64,000 nucleotides of DNA, from assembly GCA_019400425.1 (NCBI GenBank), contig JAFREE010000021.1, positions 185,089 through 249,088 on the forward strand, read 5' to 3'. Under the pieces are notes generated by a model that saw only the letters and a list, made by a program, of their open reading frames with translations, made no database searches and was not told the DNA's origin. The translations under genes and the position numbers were made by a program. This stretch comes from Hymenochaete sp. R1 (taxonomy: Eukaryota > Basidiomycota > Agaricomycetes > Hymenochaetales > Hymenochaetaceae). Every line of letters starts with the position of its first letter. Position 1 is the first letter of the stretch. Of the stretch, positions 48,201 through 59,461 are shown piece after piece.

Positions 48201-48379
48201 TACGTACAGTCTTGCCATTCTGGACTGTAATCTCCCGAAGGCTTGCCTGGGTAGTCTTGCGGATACGAGTTTGGCAGGGATGAGCTATTGTCAGAGCTCC
48301 CTTGTGCGAGCACGGTGGAAGCTGTAGCGAGCGCGATGGAAAGCCCACAGGCCAACGAGCATGTAGCCTGGCCGAGCAT
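45287..48379 (-). CDS. Secreted serine carboxypeptidase (S10), copy 1
   Basis: S10 family carboxypeptidase removing C-terminal residues from peptides, predicted to enter the secretory pathway. The start at 48379 gives a signal peptide (MLGQATCSLACGLSIALATA). Landmarks: APWALWLNGG with PGSSSLLGLIEENGPL, the catalytic-Ser segment GESYAGTYI at about 47400, the catalytic-Asp region YSGNDDTVV at about 45945, and the catalytic-His region VAHAGHEVPTYNPVG at about 45640. The C-terminus is Ala/Ser-rich (TASASASSTSA), stop at 45287-45289. About thirteen short introns. One intron carries 16 C on the sense strand (45878-45893) that copy 2 lacks. Closely similar to the gene at 54285-57283, including 5' leader and 45 bases of 3' flank. 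A MITE at 48393-48670 separates its TATA box from its ATG. Confidence 0.93.
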
Positions 48380-48390
48380 TGCAGCCCTCT

Positions 48391-48672
48391 ACTGTACCGA
48401 AGTAGTCAATTGTTCTTTCCCACGGTCGGTAGACCGCTGTGTAACAAGTTCTCCGGGCCGTGTTACGCGTTACATCGATCTGAAGAATTGTTCTCCGGAT
48501 CCGGGCCGGAGCTAAGCGAGCCTAGCCGAGGGCAATCCGGCTCTTGTGACACGTTACAGCCACCTGGACGAGAGTTCTCGACCCTCTGTTACATGTTACG
48601 GGAACTTTAATAAAAGTTATCCGAGACCCTCGTGTTACGTGTTACAGAACGATTGATTACTTCGGTACAGTA
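48391..48672. mobile_element. MITE with 25-bp terminal inverted repeats and TA target duplication
   Basis: Element 48393-48670 (278 bp) begins CTGTACCGAAGTAGTCAAT and ends with its inverted match (CTGTACCGAAGTAATCAAT read from the other end). The repeats run about 25 bases with two mismatches. TA flanks both sides (48391-48392 and 48671-48672). There is no coding capacity. The interior holds four GTTAC-pair units and GTTCTC units. In the paralogous carboxypeptidase at 54285 the same leader reads on without the element (GCATCATTTGGAGGG), which is the empty site. The TA duplication and small size suggest a Tc1/mariner-type non-autonomous element; no transposase was seen. Confidence 0.9.
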
Positions 48673-48792
48673 AACGATACGCAGTCAAGGGCGACGGCGA
48701 TGAGGAAGAGAGGAGTTGGGGTGGAAGAAGCGAAAAGGGTGCTCGGAAGACAAGAACAGCCTCTGAGCTTGTGCAATCGAACGTCTGAGGGA

Positions 48793-48801
48793 CTTTATAT
48801 A
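48793..48801 (-). promoter_or_regulatory. TATA box of carboxypeptidase copy 1
   Basis: TATATAAAG on the minus strand. It aligns with the TATA box of copy 2, but the MITE increases its distance to the ATG from about 140 to about 415 bases. Confidence 0.7.
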
Positions 48802-49804
48802 GTAAGCATCGGAAGCAGAAGAACGTATCATGTGGGGTGATGTTGAATGATGATGTTGAGAATGTTTAGGCGTGCCGCTGTAGCGCCGTCGCCGTCGGAC
48901 GGGATCACAAACAACATCAACGAGCAAGACAGACTGAGACTCGGATCGTCAGCGACGCATACACACACGAACACGGCAAACAACCAGGCTCTCTCTGACT
49001 CCACCGCCTACAACTCACGCATTTTGCTTCCTTCTGCTTCTCCAAATGTGTACAGCATAGCATTAAACAAAGCGCCCGATACGATTGACGATTGATGGCA
49101 CTGACGATTGAGATGGTGGCGGATTTGCCCTGTTTCAGCTATTCGGAATTTTATCATTAAAAGGCTCCGTTTTGTAAATTCGTTTGTCCTGCACGCGGCC
49201 ATGGGTGGGCACGACGGCGGGTTCGGGTGACGATGGTCATCGCAAGGGCAGAGGCGGGGGACTGTGGGGACTTGGACGGCCTTGAAGCGCTCGAAGAAGA
49301 GTCAGCAACCCAGAAGCCGTTGGCTCGAAATAGTATGAAAACGTCGCTAGTAGTAAAGCTGGTACCGGGTTCTCTGATCTACCATGCTACTACTATAACA
49401 GAGTCATTTTACTCAACGCCCGAGGATAAAATCAAGCTGAACCGTACAATGCCACTGAAGCTGGAGGACACCATCCGCCCAAACAAGTTGCGCACTGAGT
49501 CAAAGTATTGCTCGAGCGTCGGCGAAGGCGTATATAATTGCTCCCCAGCTCATCAAGTTCTTGCTCGTCATTTTCTACCTGAGTTGACTAGAACTGGCGA
49601 GGTCAGAGGAGAGGGTCTTCCCGCCCCTTCGAACGATCGAAGGCAGGGAAGGAAGGGAAGCGGATTCTGGCCTGAAGCTGCTGACGTCAGGATCTCAACG
49701 TCCTAGAATAGAAGTTAGGCAACACGTGACTTGATGCGTCTAGCCTGCACCGCTTTGGCCGTTTCGTTTCCAGCTCACCTGCCCATCTCTCTTTCCCTCC
49801 TGCC
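48802..49804. other. Intergenic region between carboxypeptidase copy 1 and SEC1
   Basis: About 1 kb between divergent genes. It contains a CA-rich patch (about 48958-48980) and a 159-codon open frame at 49227-49706 with no recognisable domain and no splice context; this is left uncalled. Confidence 0.45.
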
Positions 49805-52800
49805 ATGACTTCCCTGCTCGATACAGTCCGTAAACGTATCTCATTTTATTTGCTATCTTTGTCGTTATAGATTCTATACTAAGTATTGAACTCCAGGAAT
49901 TCTTGATGCAGTGCGTTCGGTGCAACCTGAACCGCCTCAGCGATGGAAAGCGCTGGTCGTGGACGATCACTCAAAACGGATCCTTCACAACGTATTGAAC
50001 ACGAACGATGTCTTGGAGGAGAATGTCTCTGGTACTTACTATCTACTACGTCTGCCAAGTTAGAGTCCCATATGATTGCATTCCTTAGCCATCTTTGTCA
50101 ACTCCGATCGGCTCTACGAGCCGCAGCCAGATCAGGAAGCAATGTATCTCTTAATGCCCACAACGCGTAACATTGAGCGGATCGTATCTGAATTTTCAGA
50201 CGGGAGGAGACAGTTCAAGAGGGTCCATCTCTTTCTCACCGACTGTACGTCCTCCCAAAGACGCTCTATCCGTCAAGATTACAACTTACTCAATATAACC
50301 TTCTTTGGCACTGCATACAGCTCTCTCCGAAGACCTCTTCAACAAGCTCACAAACTCACCCGCTATACCCTATCTCGCATGTGTCACCGAACTTTTTATT
50401 AACTTTTGGCCGGTGGAGCCTCAGGTGTATACCATCGACGCGCCGGAAATGTTCTTCACGCTCTTTGCGCCGCCTCGCCAGGAGAACGCGGTACCCGCCA
50501 TGCGCACGCGGTTGATGGAGGATTTGACATTTGTCGCTCGTCATGTACGTTTGTCAACCTAATCTATACATTCCCATGGCCCAACTTATATCTTGCTAGA
50601 TAGCAAATACGTGCATCGTCCTAGAGGAGTTACCTTACATCCGCTTTTATCAACCTTCGCACCATCCGCCTCTAGGGCCATATACTCCTGCGCAGAGCGC
50701 TCTTCCACCACCACCAACAGAGGGTTCGGGTCGTTGGAGAACGGGCCTGGCACGCGGGGCGGCGTCTAGGGAGTATGAGCATGCCGAGAGCGAAAACGCG
50801 TGTCGAGTGCTTGCGAGATTAGTGCAGCAGGCGTTGGACGAGTACCAGAGAATCAATCCTGAATTTCCGGTGAGTGGGATCACTTCGCATAGGGTATGGC
50901 TATACTGATGGGCTGCCATTTTTGTGCGTAGAAAAAAGAACGAGGCAGGCCTCGTGGTACACTCATGATTACTGACCGGACTATGGATACCTTCGCACCT
51001 TTCATGCACGAAATGACGTACCAAGCCATGGCGAACGACTTGCTCCCTATCAGAGGCGGTAACAAATATACGTGAGGATTTTTGTTGCCGTTTTGTAATC
51101 TCGAGCTCCTGTGTTTAAAATTTTCTCGAACTTTATCTACATCAGACATACAATCACGAGCGGTGCGGGGGCGGAGGAACGCGTCGAGGCAAATCTGAAT
51201 GACGAGGATAGGCTATGGGTCAAATTACGGCACATGCATATGAAAGATGCGATCGAGACAGTTCAAACAGACTTTGCTGCATTCATGAAGGAGAACTCTA
51301 CGTTTGCGGGGTAAGATTTTATTTCCACCCCATGTTCTTTGCAGTACTGTTCGACGTGGTCCTGGCTTACGGTATGATATTCATTTTAAGTGGAAAACCT
51401 ATGAATGTGTCGCAAATGCGAGATGCGGTGGCCAGTATGGGAAAATACCAGGGCGAGAACGCACTGGTACGTCCTCAACTGAATGGCTCAGAAAGCTCCG
51501 AATTGTTATGATTGATCTCCCGATGCCCAGTTTTCGCTCCATCTTAACATGGCCAAAACCTGTATGGACATATTTGACGCGAAGGAACTTCCTGATTTGG
51601 CTGCTATCGAACAGGTCAGTCGCCGCTGCATGTTTTGACCTATTGCGTATCAATAATGGTTTTCGTGACCCTGCTAAGATCTGCGCAACTGGTATGAACG
51701 CCGAAGGAAAATCGCCAAAGGGGCTAGTGGACGACCTCGTAGCGGCGCTCGACAGGCAGAGAAAACCTAAAGTTTCGTATGTCCTTGAGTCACAATTATC
51801 GTGAAGTCTGTATATGCGAATCTGACCCCATCCATTTCTCTGCAGCAACTCTGACAGGTTACGGCTTATCGCTTTATACATCCAGTATCGTGAGGGAGTG
51901 CCGGAAGAAGATAGGCGTCGTCTGTGCCAGCACGCGAAACTCAATCTTGGGGAAGTAGACGCAGTGAACAGCCTAAATCATCTGGGCGTAAGGGTACTTC
52001 GTGGACCTGGAGACAAGGACATCAAAAAGCGAGTGAAAGCGAAGTACAAGAACGGCGAAATCGGTGATTTCTCGAGATTTACCCCTCTCTTAGATTCGGT
52101 ACTGGAAGTGAGTCACGTCAAATGTTTCCTTCTCCACGCTGACTTACGAATCTTATAATCCAGTCCCATGTTGCTGGTGATCTCGATCAGAGCATCTTCC
52201 CTTACTTCCGCGACTCCCCAGCAACAACCATGCGAACCGCCGCCGCCCCCAAACCCGCCCCACAGCCCACAGGTTCCCTCCGTAGTGCCCGTCCCAGCTG
52301 GAACAAACCCATCCAACCAGGCGGCGGAGGCAGCAGCGCCAGCACGCCCACCCTCTCCGAAATCCGTCCGCGGCTCTTCGTCTTCGTCGCCGGCGGGATG
52401 ACCTACTCCGAGATGCGCACCGCATACACCAAATCCGCCACCCTCCGACACGACGTCCTCCTCGGCTCCACGCACGCGCTCACGCCCGAGCATTTCGTCG
52501 ACGACCTGAAGGTGCTCGAGATCAACGGCGCAGGGTCGCGTGCGGCGATGGAGGGCGTGAGCTGGGGCGAGTGCTTTGGGAGCGCGCAGAGGTATTATGA
52601 CCAGAGGTATTTTCAGCCGGAGCCGATGCCGCCGCCGCAGAGGGTGCTTAGCGCGCCGCCGGGGCAGGAAAAAGGCGGGTCGTCGTTCATGTCGAAGTTG
52701 GGAGGGCACGGATCTGGGTCTGGGTCCGGGCCCGGGTCGGGGGCTGGGTCGAAGTCGGGTGGGGGTTCGGGCGCGGGGTATGGGTCGAGTTTGAGTCCGG

Positions 52801-52913
52801 GAATGGCGCCGCCGTTGCAGCAGACGCAGTCGATGACGTCTTTCGCGAGTTTGGATTCAGTGGGGCAGGCGAGTGGGAAGCCGAAGAAGAAACTTGGGTT
52901 CTTGAGGTTTTGA
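49805..52913 (+). CDS. sec1: Sec1/Munc18-family protein, exocytic SNARE regulator
   Basis: Binds the plasma-membrane syntaxin/SNARE complex to promote fusion of secretory vesicles. It starts MTSLLDT at 49805, spliced to [20 protein letters not shown] and [12 protein letters not shown]. Later exons give [78 protein letters not shown] and [12 protein letters not shown]. Next are [17 protein letters not shown] [59 protein letters not shown] and [20 protein letters not shown], a classic SM-protein C-terminal landmark. The C-terminal tail from about 52600 is Pro-rich and then Gly/Ser-rich ([19 protein letters not shown]) and ends KKKLGFLRF. This low-complexity tail is longer than in yeast Sec1. 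About ten short introns. It lies between the two inverted carboxypeptidases. Confidence 0.92.
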
Positions 52914-54134
52914 GAACTGAAACGATTGAGTTGTAGGGCGGGGCTAATGGGGCTGGGCTAATCGGAGTAGTACAGTAAGTAATGGATAGAAAGGACCCTT
53001 TATATGTTTGTTTCGAGCGGAACACGGATAACTTTGCACTGGATTTCTTCCTTTTCTTTTCTTTTCTTTTCTTTCTTTCTTCATGGTTCGCTATTTTGTA
53101 TTGCAAGTGAGAGAGTAAGTTTTTCAATGGGCCTAAGCCCGAGTTCGTCAATCATACCGATCGTCTGTACGTGCAATTCATTTTTTTATTTCAGGGTGGC
53201 AAAAGATCCTGACTTCAGCTTCACTTCTCCTACGGTAGACTCCCTCTTTTTAGTGGCCACCGGCGATGAATGTCGAATGCCAAGCAGAAGCACAAAGGAT
53301 TTTGGGCAGTTACGATATTCTCGAGACGTATCGTGAGCTTCGAGTAAGACTATTTTGCTCAACCAGGAGCAACTTCGACTTGTATGGGGACGGTACCTTC
53401 AACCTTGGGCGTTTATCCTCCAACTTGCTCTGTTCTGTTCAGACAACATTGGGTTTTATACCCCAAAAATGTGGTAGAACTATCGGATGGCCATGCTAAT
53501 GCTAATTGCGCGGTACATTCGGTGACCCAATTCTAGCATTGGTCAATGTATTTTCTAATGCCAAGCCAAGCTCGCGTACGGGCGGTGAGTAGCTCCCACA
53601 TGTGACAACTTGGCAACTTCTCTCGTCGAGCGCACACGCAGTCCTTTCCAAGACCCCGCAGACTGCCGCAGTTCCCCCCGCCACTTGCCTTGCGATGAGC
53701 CGTTTATGTCATCCGAATCTACCGTTGTCCCGTGCATTCGAGCTAACAGCCCTTTCTCAATATTTATGACACAGAACTAAATAACCGACACAGCGCAAAT
53801 CTGCCACCATCCTGGTGATCAGTGCCACCAATCGCATCAGGTGCTTCGTTCCAAGAACATGTCGGTTTATGTCGTGATCCTTGGAGAAGTCGGAAAAAAG
53901 CTGTGTTTGTATGTGTCGAGCCCTGAGCCCGGAGTCAAAAGAGTTTTTATTAAGAGGCTTGGCTTACCGAGCGTCCCGGTATTCTACTAGTATGCTATGC
54001 GTACCAGCGATCCGATATTGCCTTGCTCTCGCTCGTTGATGCCATCCGACGACGGCGCTACTATTGACATGCGCACCCAAGGTCAGTACGAAACATTCCC
54101 GTTCGATATGATATGTTTTGCTTTCGACGCCTCC
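52914..54134. other. Intergenic region, SEC1 3' flank and carboxypeptidase copy 2 promoter
   Basis: About 1.2 kb without supported genes. It contains a CTTTT tandem tract at about 53050-53080 in the SEC1 3' flank. Short ORFs have no support. Confidence 0.45.
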
Positions 54135-54142
54135 TATATAAG
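54135..54142 (+). promoter_or_regulatory. TATA box of carboxypeptidase copy 2
   Basis: TATATAAG about 143 bases upstream of the ATG at 54285, in sequence that aligns with the copy 1 promoter on both sides. Confidence 0.7.
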
Positions 54143-54284
54143 GCCTCTCAAGCGCTCGACGTCAGGAATTCAGAGGTTCTTGTCTCCCGGGCCCGCACGC
54201 TTTTTCGTTTCTTCTCCAGTCTCAGCCTGAGCTCCTCTCCCTCATCGTTATCGTCATCAGCTGCGCATCATTTGGAGGGTTGTA

Positions 54285-57283
54285 ATGCTTGGCAAAGCTA
54301 CATGCTCGTTGGCCTGCGGGCTTTCTGTCGTGCTCGCTACAGCTTCTACCGTGCTCGCGCAAGGGAGCTCTGACAATAGCTCATCTTTGCCAAACTCGTA
54401 TCCGCAAGATTACCCAGGCAAGCCTTCTGGAGATTACAGTCCAGAATGGCAAGACTGTACGTATTTTGACTCCACGTCTGTCTTCTATTTTCTAAAATAA
54501 ATTGGGGGTGCAGATTTCCTTGTCAACGCGTCATTACCGAACGTTACCTTCGCTCTCAACCGCAGCTTTGCAGGTAACGTCGCCGTGAATCGCGCAAACC
54601 ACCCGAACGACACGCTTTTCTTCTGGGCGTTCGAACACGAGAACGGTTCCCTTACTGCCGATGCGGGACAGTCAGACGCGCCATGGGCTCTTTGGCTCAA
54701 CGGAGGGTGCGAGTTTTTTTTGACGCGTCTGCGCAAACGAAACAAGCTGAATGTCTGTAATTCAGACCGGGTTCGTCGAGTATGTTGGGGTTGCTTGAGG
54801 AAAATGGGCCATTGCTGAGCACCGTCGACGGAAGCGTTGCGCCGAACCCGTACAGCTGGGACAAACTAGCGGATTATATCTGGATCGACCAGCCGGTGTA
54901 TGTTCTATATCCAGTCGTTGTTTGTCGTTATTCATTCACATCTCATGTCTTTCGTTTCTCTTCTAGCGGAGTTGGCTTTGCTACTGCAGATAGCACGGGT
55001 TACGGTTAGTTTAAAGACATGCGATCCCTTCTTGTTGGTATCATAACGCAGCTGCTGATACGATTATTTCAGTTGCGGATGAAGATCAGATGGGCGAAGA
55101 CTTTGTAAGTGGGACAAAAAGTCACAATGAAACTTTGAGATAATCGAACAAGTAATGACAATGCACGCTCAGGTCGGATTCCTCACCAACCTTGTCAAAG
55201 TGTTCCCAAGCCTTGCTACAAGACCGCTTTACCTGACCGGCGAGAGCTTCGCAGGTACATATATCGTAAGTGATTTTGTATTTCGCGGAGAGAAAAATGA
55301 GAGTCGGATTGATTTGATTCTTTGGTCCAGCCGTATATCATGAAGACAATCTTTTCGACAGAGAACCCTCCCGTGAATGTATCGAAGATTGCCATTGGTA
55401 ATGGAGCCATCGGGACATTTGAAGAGTCGCAACAGATGACAGCGGTACCCATCATTGTTTGGCGGTTATACGTCCCGTTTTCTCACACAAACATGCTTTG
55501 TTTTTAGCTGGCAATTATCGAAACGTATCCTCAGCTAATCGGCTACGATACCGAAGTTTATGAATACTTCAAGTCCCAGTGCGTTAGACCTCAATCATCT
55601 ACGGAGACTAAGTAAACACAATACTGAAATGCCTTCTGTCATCGTGTTTATAGAGCAAATCTGTGCGGATTTGACATCAACCTCACATACCCGCAAACAG
55701 GCAGCCACTTCCCCCAAATCGTCCTCAATACCACCACCGGCATCCCCATCAACTCTTCCATCCCCGGCCCAGAACCAGGCTCCCTCAACCCCGCCATCCT
55801 GCAGACAAATAGTGCCAATAGAATGAGGAAGTTGAACGTGCGCAAGCTCCTTGAAGTGGTGAAGCGTCAGGAGGCGGACTCAGGACTCAACAAGAGGCTG
55901 TCGGCGCGTGCTTTGAGGGAGCGCGAAGCGTGGGTTCGGAGGTGGGTGGCGGAAAAGCGGGACTTGACAGGACGAGTAAACGGGACGATTGATCCATATT
56001 ATGGGTGCTACCAGTCGCTGATGCTAGGCGACTACGCATTAAACTTTTCAATGCCGTGGAGTGAGTGCGCCAGTCGTATAGGAAGAGGCGGGTCAGTAGC
56101 TGATATTTTCTCTTCTTTTGACTACCAGGCTCCGAGGCGCCAGAGACGGTCGATGAGGCTACGAATGGCTATGCGCCCTTTAATGTTTGTTTCGCAGTAT
56201 AACTTCCTCAGTTTTCAATCTTACTTACTTCCTTCTAGCTTTATAACCTACCTGATGCCAGAAAGCCCGGTGTCTTCGTTGACCCAACAACCTTTCTCAA
56301 TGGTAGTCTTTTCCTTTCCTCTGCATGCCGAAATTGATCCTAATGTTCACGTACTTTTCCATGCATTAGACGAAATTACGCGTTCTGCTCTTCACGCACC
56401 AACGAGCAAAAACTGGACACTGCTCACGAGTTACCCGTTCAACAACACTTTTGACTTCCGTAAGTCCTGCAGCAATGGCATGCGGGCTTCTTCTCTTTTC
56501 TCAGTCATTTCTCTCCCAGCTGCTACCAGCATTAATCCATTCGGTGACCCGAGTAAGTCCTCTTGATATCTTTGGGAAGAGTTTGATCTAACCGTTGGCA
56601 TCGTAGGCCCCCCACCGGCAGAGTTTTTCTCGGAATTTATGAGCAATGCCAGTGCTGCGAATGTCGGTGTTGTCCTCTACTCCGGAAACGACGACACCGT
56701 AGTTCATCACTTCGCAACAGATGGTACGCCTTTCCTTTCGTTCTTGAACGAAATCCGTAGTCTCACCATCAGATAGTCGTCATCCAAAACACGACATTCG
56801 GCGGCATTCAGGGCTTCTCTCAGAAACCGCAGACGGCGTTTACGGACGATGAAGGCAACTTCCAGGGTATCGTGCACCAAGAACGTGGTTTGACATACGT
56901 CATTGTTGCTCACGCAGGACACGAAGTACCCACATACAATCCCGTCGGCGTAAGTCACTTTCTCATCGTCGAATCACTTATACAGTCTAATTCCTTACTT
57001 CCAATAGGGCTTCATCCTTCTCCGTGACTTCATCCTCGGCTCCAATACGACGGGGCTTGTGCAAGACGATGGCAGCGTCGTTGGCGGGACGGATAGTTCG
57101 CTCCTCCCACACGGCGTTCTTCAGGGCCAATCGAGCATTCTGTATGGATCTGGGTCTGCTACGTCGTTGTATGTGGCACCCTCTGAGACGATTGCTTCTT
57201 GGGAGAGCTATTTTTCTGCGAACATTGCGACAGATGGACCTTCTGGGACGGTGGTGACGGCTTCGGCTTCGGCTTCGGCTTGA
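54285..57283 (+). CDS. Secreted serine carboxypeptidase (S10), copy 2
   Basis: Inverted paralogue of the gene at 45287-48379. The signal peptide is MLGKATCSLACGLSVVLATA. Landmarks: APWALWLNGG, PGSSSMLGLLEENGPL, catalytic-Ser segment GESFAGTYI at about 55240 (Tyr to Phe next to the Ser relative to copy 1), PPVNVSKIAIGNGAIGTFEE, YSGNDDTVVHHFATD with the catalytic Asp at about 56690, and VAHAGHEVPTYNPVG with the catalytic His. It ends TASASASA with the stop at 57281-57283, slightly shorter than copy 1. All exons can be joined without stops or frameshifts, so both copies look functional. Intron positions are shared and intron lengths differ. The promoter lacks the MITE of copy 1, so the two copies may differ in expression. 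Confidence 0.93.
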
Positions 57284-57548
57284 GTATGGTTTTTAAGTAT
57301 ATGTTATGGACAATCCACAAGAGACTTTATTTAAATATATTACGTCGTAACGCCTGATGATTAATTAATGCTTCTTTTTTATTAAATTTGTGTCGTTGCG
57401 GATATCTGGACGTCAGTGAAACTTTTTGAATGAATTCCTCGTATACTACATATGGGCACTTGAGATCAGTATACAATGTTGCACAACATATATAAATCTC
57501 GCGTGCGTTTGTAAACTTAAATTATAAACTAAACGATACGGGTATCAA

Positions 57549-59461
57549 TCACCAACGTTTCTTGACGTATGAGTACCTCCGATTTCCATCATCGGACTCT
57601 TGCACACCAACACGCCTGCTCCCACCGCCACCGCGCTCCCGCGACTCATAGCGTACATTCGCGTTTGCGGGCGCGTCAGACCTAGATGTAGAACGCCTGG
57701 TCCTGGTATTCCGTGGCGGAACCACATGTACATAGTTCGGTTCCGAAGTACACGAAGCACAAAAGCAGGGGCCGTTATTACTGTAAGGCCCATGTGCCGG
57801 GTGACCGTATCGTTGTTGGTGGTAGTGGTGGGGGCCATAGTTCGAAGGAGGAGGCTGAGCTTGTTCAGTGTATTCCTGGCTCGAGTCGTAGCCTCTAGCC
57901 TGGCTGGCATTTGGTGTATAAGGCATTTGCTCTGAGGGCCTGAATCGTGGCTCGGGAGCTCGGGGTCGGGGTTTATCCTCGTCTTCGTATACTTTATTCC
58001 GCGCGCGGGGCGACTGTCGACGGTTGAGCCACTGTCCGTAAATTAGAGTCCAAGATATATGTAAAAGAATAAGAAGGAAAGTCTTAGAAGAAGTGAAAGA
58101 ACGTACGCGGCTTTCCACGATGTGTATGGCAACAGGTCTCTCCCCGATCTCATATGATAACATTTCTCTGTTAAGTTCCCTTCCTATGACATAGACGTAT
58201 ATCAGTACGGGCGTAATAATTGACGGATGGAGGAAAGGCACCCGACCTTCCTTTGAGAAGCCAGGGTGAAATGGTAAACCTTTGTCAAGCACTTCTTTGA
58301 TCCTTCTGAGATGGTTTTTTAAACCAGCACGAAACTTCTCCTTAGTTTCAAAGCTATCTTCGTCCTTCGGGTCGAAAGGGTTTACGCCTCCGTTTGCCAA
58401 CATATTCATAATCACGCTTCGCAAGCTGCGTCAGTCATCAATGCCGTAGAAGTTTGTTTTTCTGTTCGACTCACCCGAGCGCCCAAATATCCGAAGCACG
58501 ACTGACTTTACTATCCTCGCCCCTTAAGCACATCGACTCTGGCGGCATGTGCGTGAAGCCATCCCCAGCATAACGGGTACCTCGTCCATCTTCGGTGTCT
58601 AGCGATCTTGATAAAGGAAATAGGGGGTTTCAGTACCAGAGAAGGATACCAACAAGTTACCAAATTCTACGTACAGACCAAAATCTATGAGAATGACTTG
58701 GGTGACCTTTTCGGACCTGTCTAACCTCATCATGATATTCTCTGGTCTATGGATCGGTCAGCTCGCTAAAATTTGACAACGGTCTCGAACCCACTTCAAG
58801 TCTTTATGAATCAATTGCTCCTCGTGCAAGTGTTCCAAGCCTTTCGAAATATCTCTAGCAACTCGGATGAGCAGTGAATGATATAAGTTCAAATCAGACA
58901 AACCCACCTTATCCAAAATTTCATGTCCTCTTCGTCGTACCGTCGATTTTTCTCGTGAAGGTATGTGTAAAGATCGCAGCCATCGATAATTTCGTAACTG
59001 ATATATCTGTCATTGCGAGTAAGATTGATGTATGTCCCATTAAATCCCAGCTTAAGAAGGGAAATAAGCAGAGGCTACAAATCTGAAGAAACAGTGGCGG
59101 ATACTTCACCAGAAAAGGTGAGCCGATTTTTTGTATTCGGGTCATTATATGGGCCTCGCTCTCGAAACGATACTCGGGCTTATCCTTCTTGAAGACTTTT
59201 AGGGCGACAGTAACTCCAAGTATCGTGTCGCGGACTTTCTGTAATGTCATGTAAGTCAGAAAGCGCAATTATTCATTATGAGGGTGAGGAAATACATACG
59301 TGAACCGTTCCGTATCCTCCTGCGCCGAGCCTCCCTAAGTTTTCGAACCTGTTGGCCGCTCTTTGAGGCGGTTCAAATCCCGGAGGAGCTTTTGCGATCA
59401 CGGGGAGTGTGTCTCGGGGTGTTTTGGCCCGCTGCCTTGTTGACTCCCATGTAAAAGACAT
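57549..59461 (-). CDS. Protein kinase, tandem copy 1, HKD catalytic loop
   Basis: Kinase with N-terminal MSFTWESTRQRAKTPRDTLP from 59461, Gly loop LGRLGAGGYGTVH, VTVALKVFKKD (ATP Lys), HLHEEQLIHKDLK spliced to ENIMMRLDRSEKVTQV, and ILIDFGL. A shortened activation region GFTHMPPESMCLRGED is followed by RASDIWALGVIMNMLANGG. The HRD Arg is Lys. The kinase domain is followed by a helix-prone region (EKFRAGLKNHLRRIKEVLDK; RELNREMLSYEIGERPVA) and a long disordered tail rich in Pro, Gln, Tyr and Gly, ending RYSYVKKRW before the stop at 57549. About eight short introns. Same domain order as the gene at 60394-62280, its tandem duplicate. The tails are diverged in sequence but alike in composition. Substrate unknown. 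Confidence 0.87.

Noticed and set aside
49227..49706. 159-codon open frame upstream of SEC1
   Set aside because: No domain, signal or conserved pattern visible; lies in a promoter-rich gap. Could be real but unsupported.
59366..59385. GGTTCAAATCCCGG resembling a tRNA T-arm (B box)
   Set aside because: Lies in the coding exon of a kinase (encodes PPGFEPP on the minus strand) and no cloverleaf can be drawn around it.
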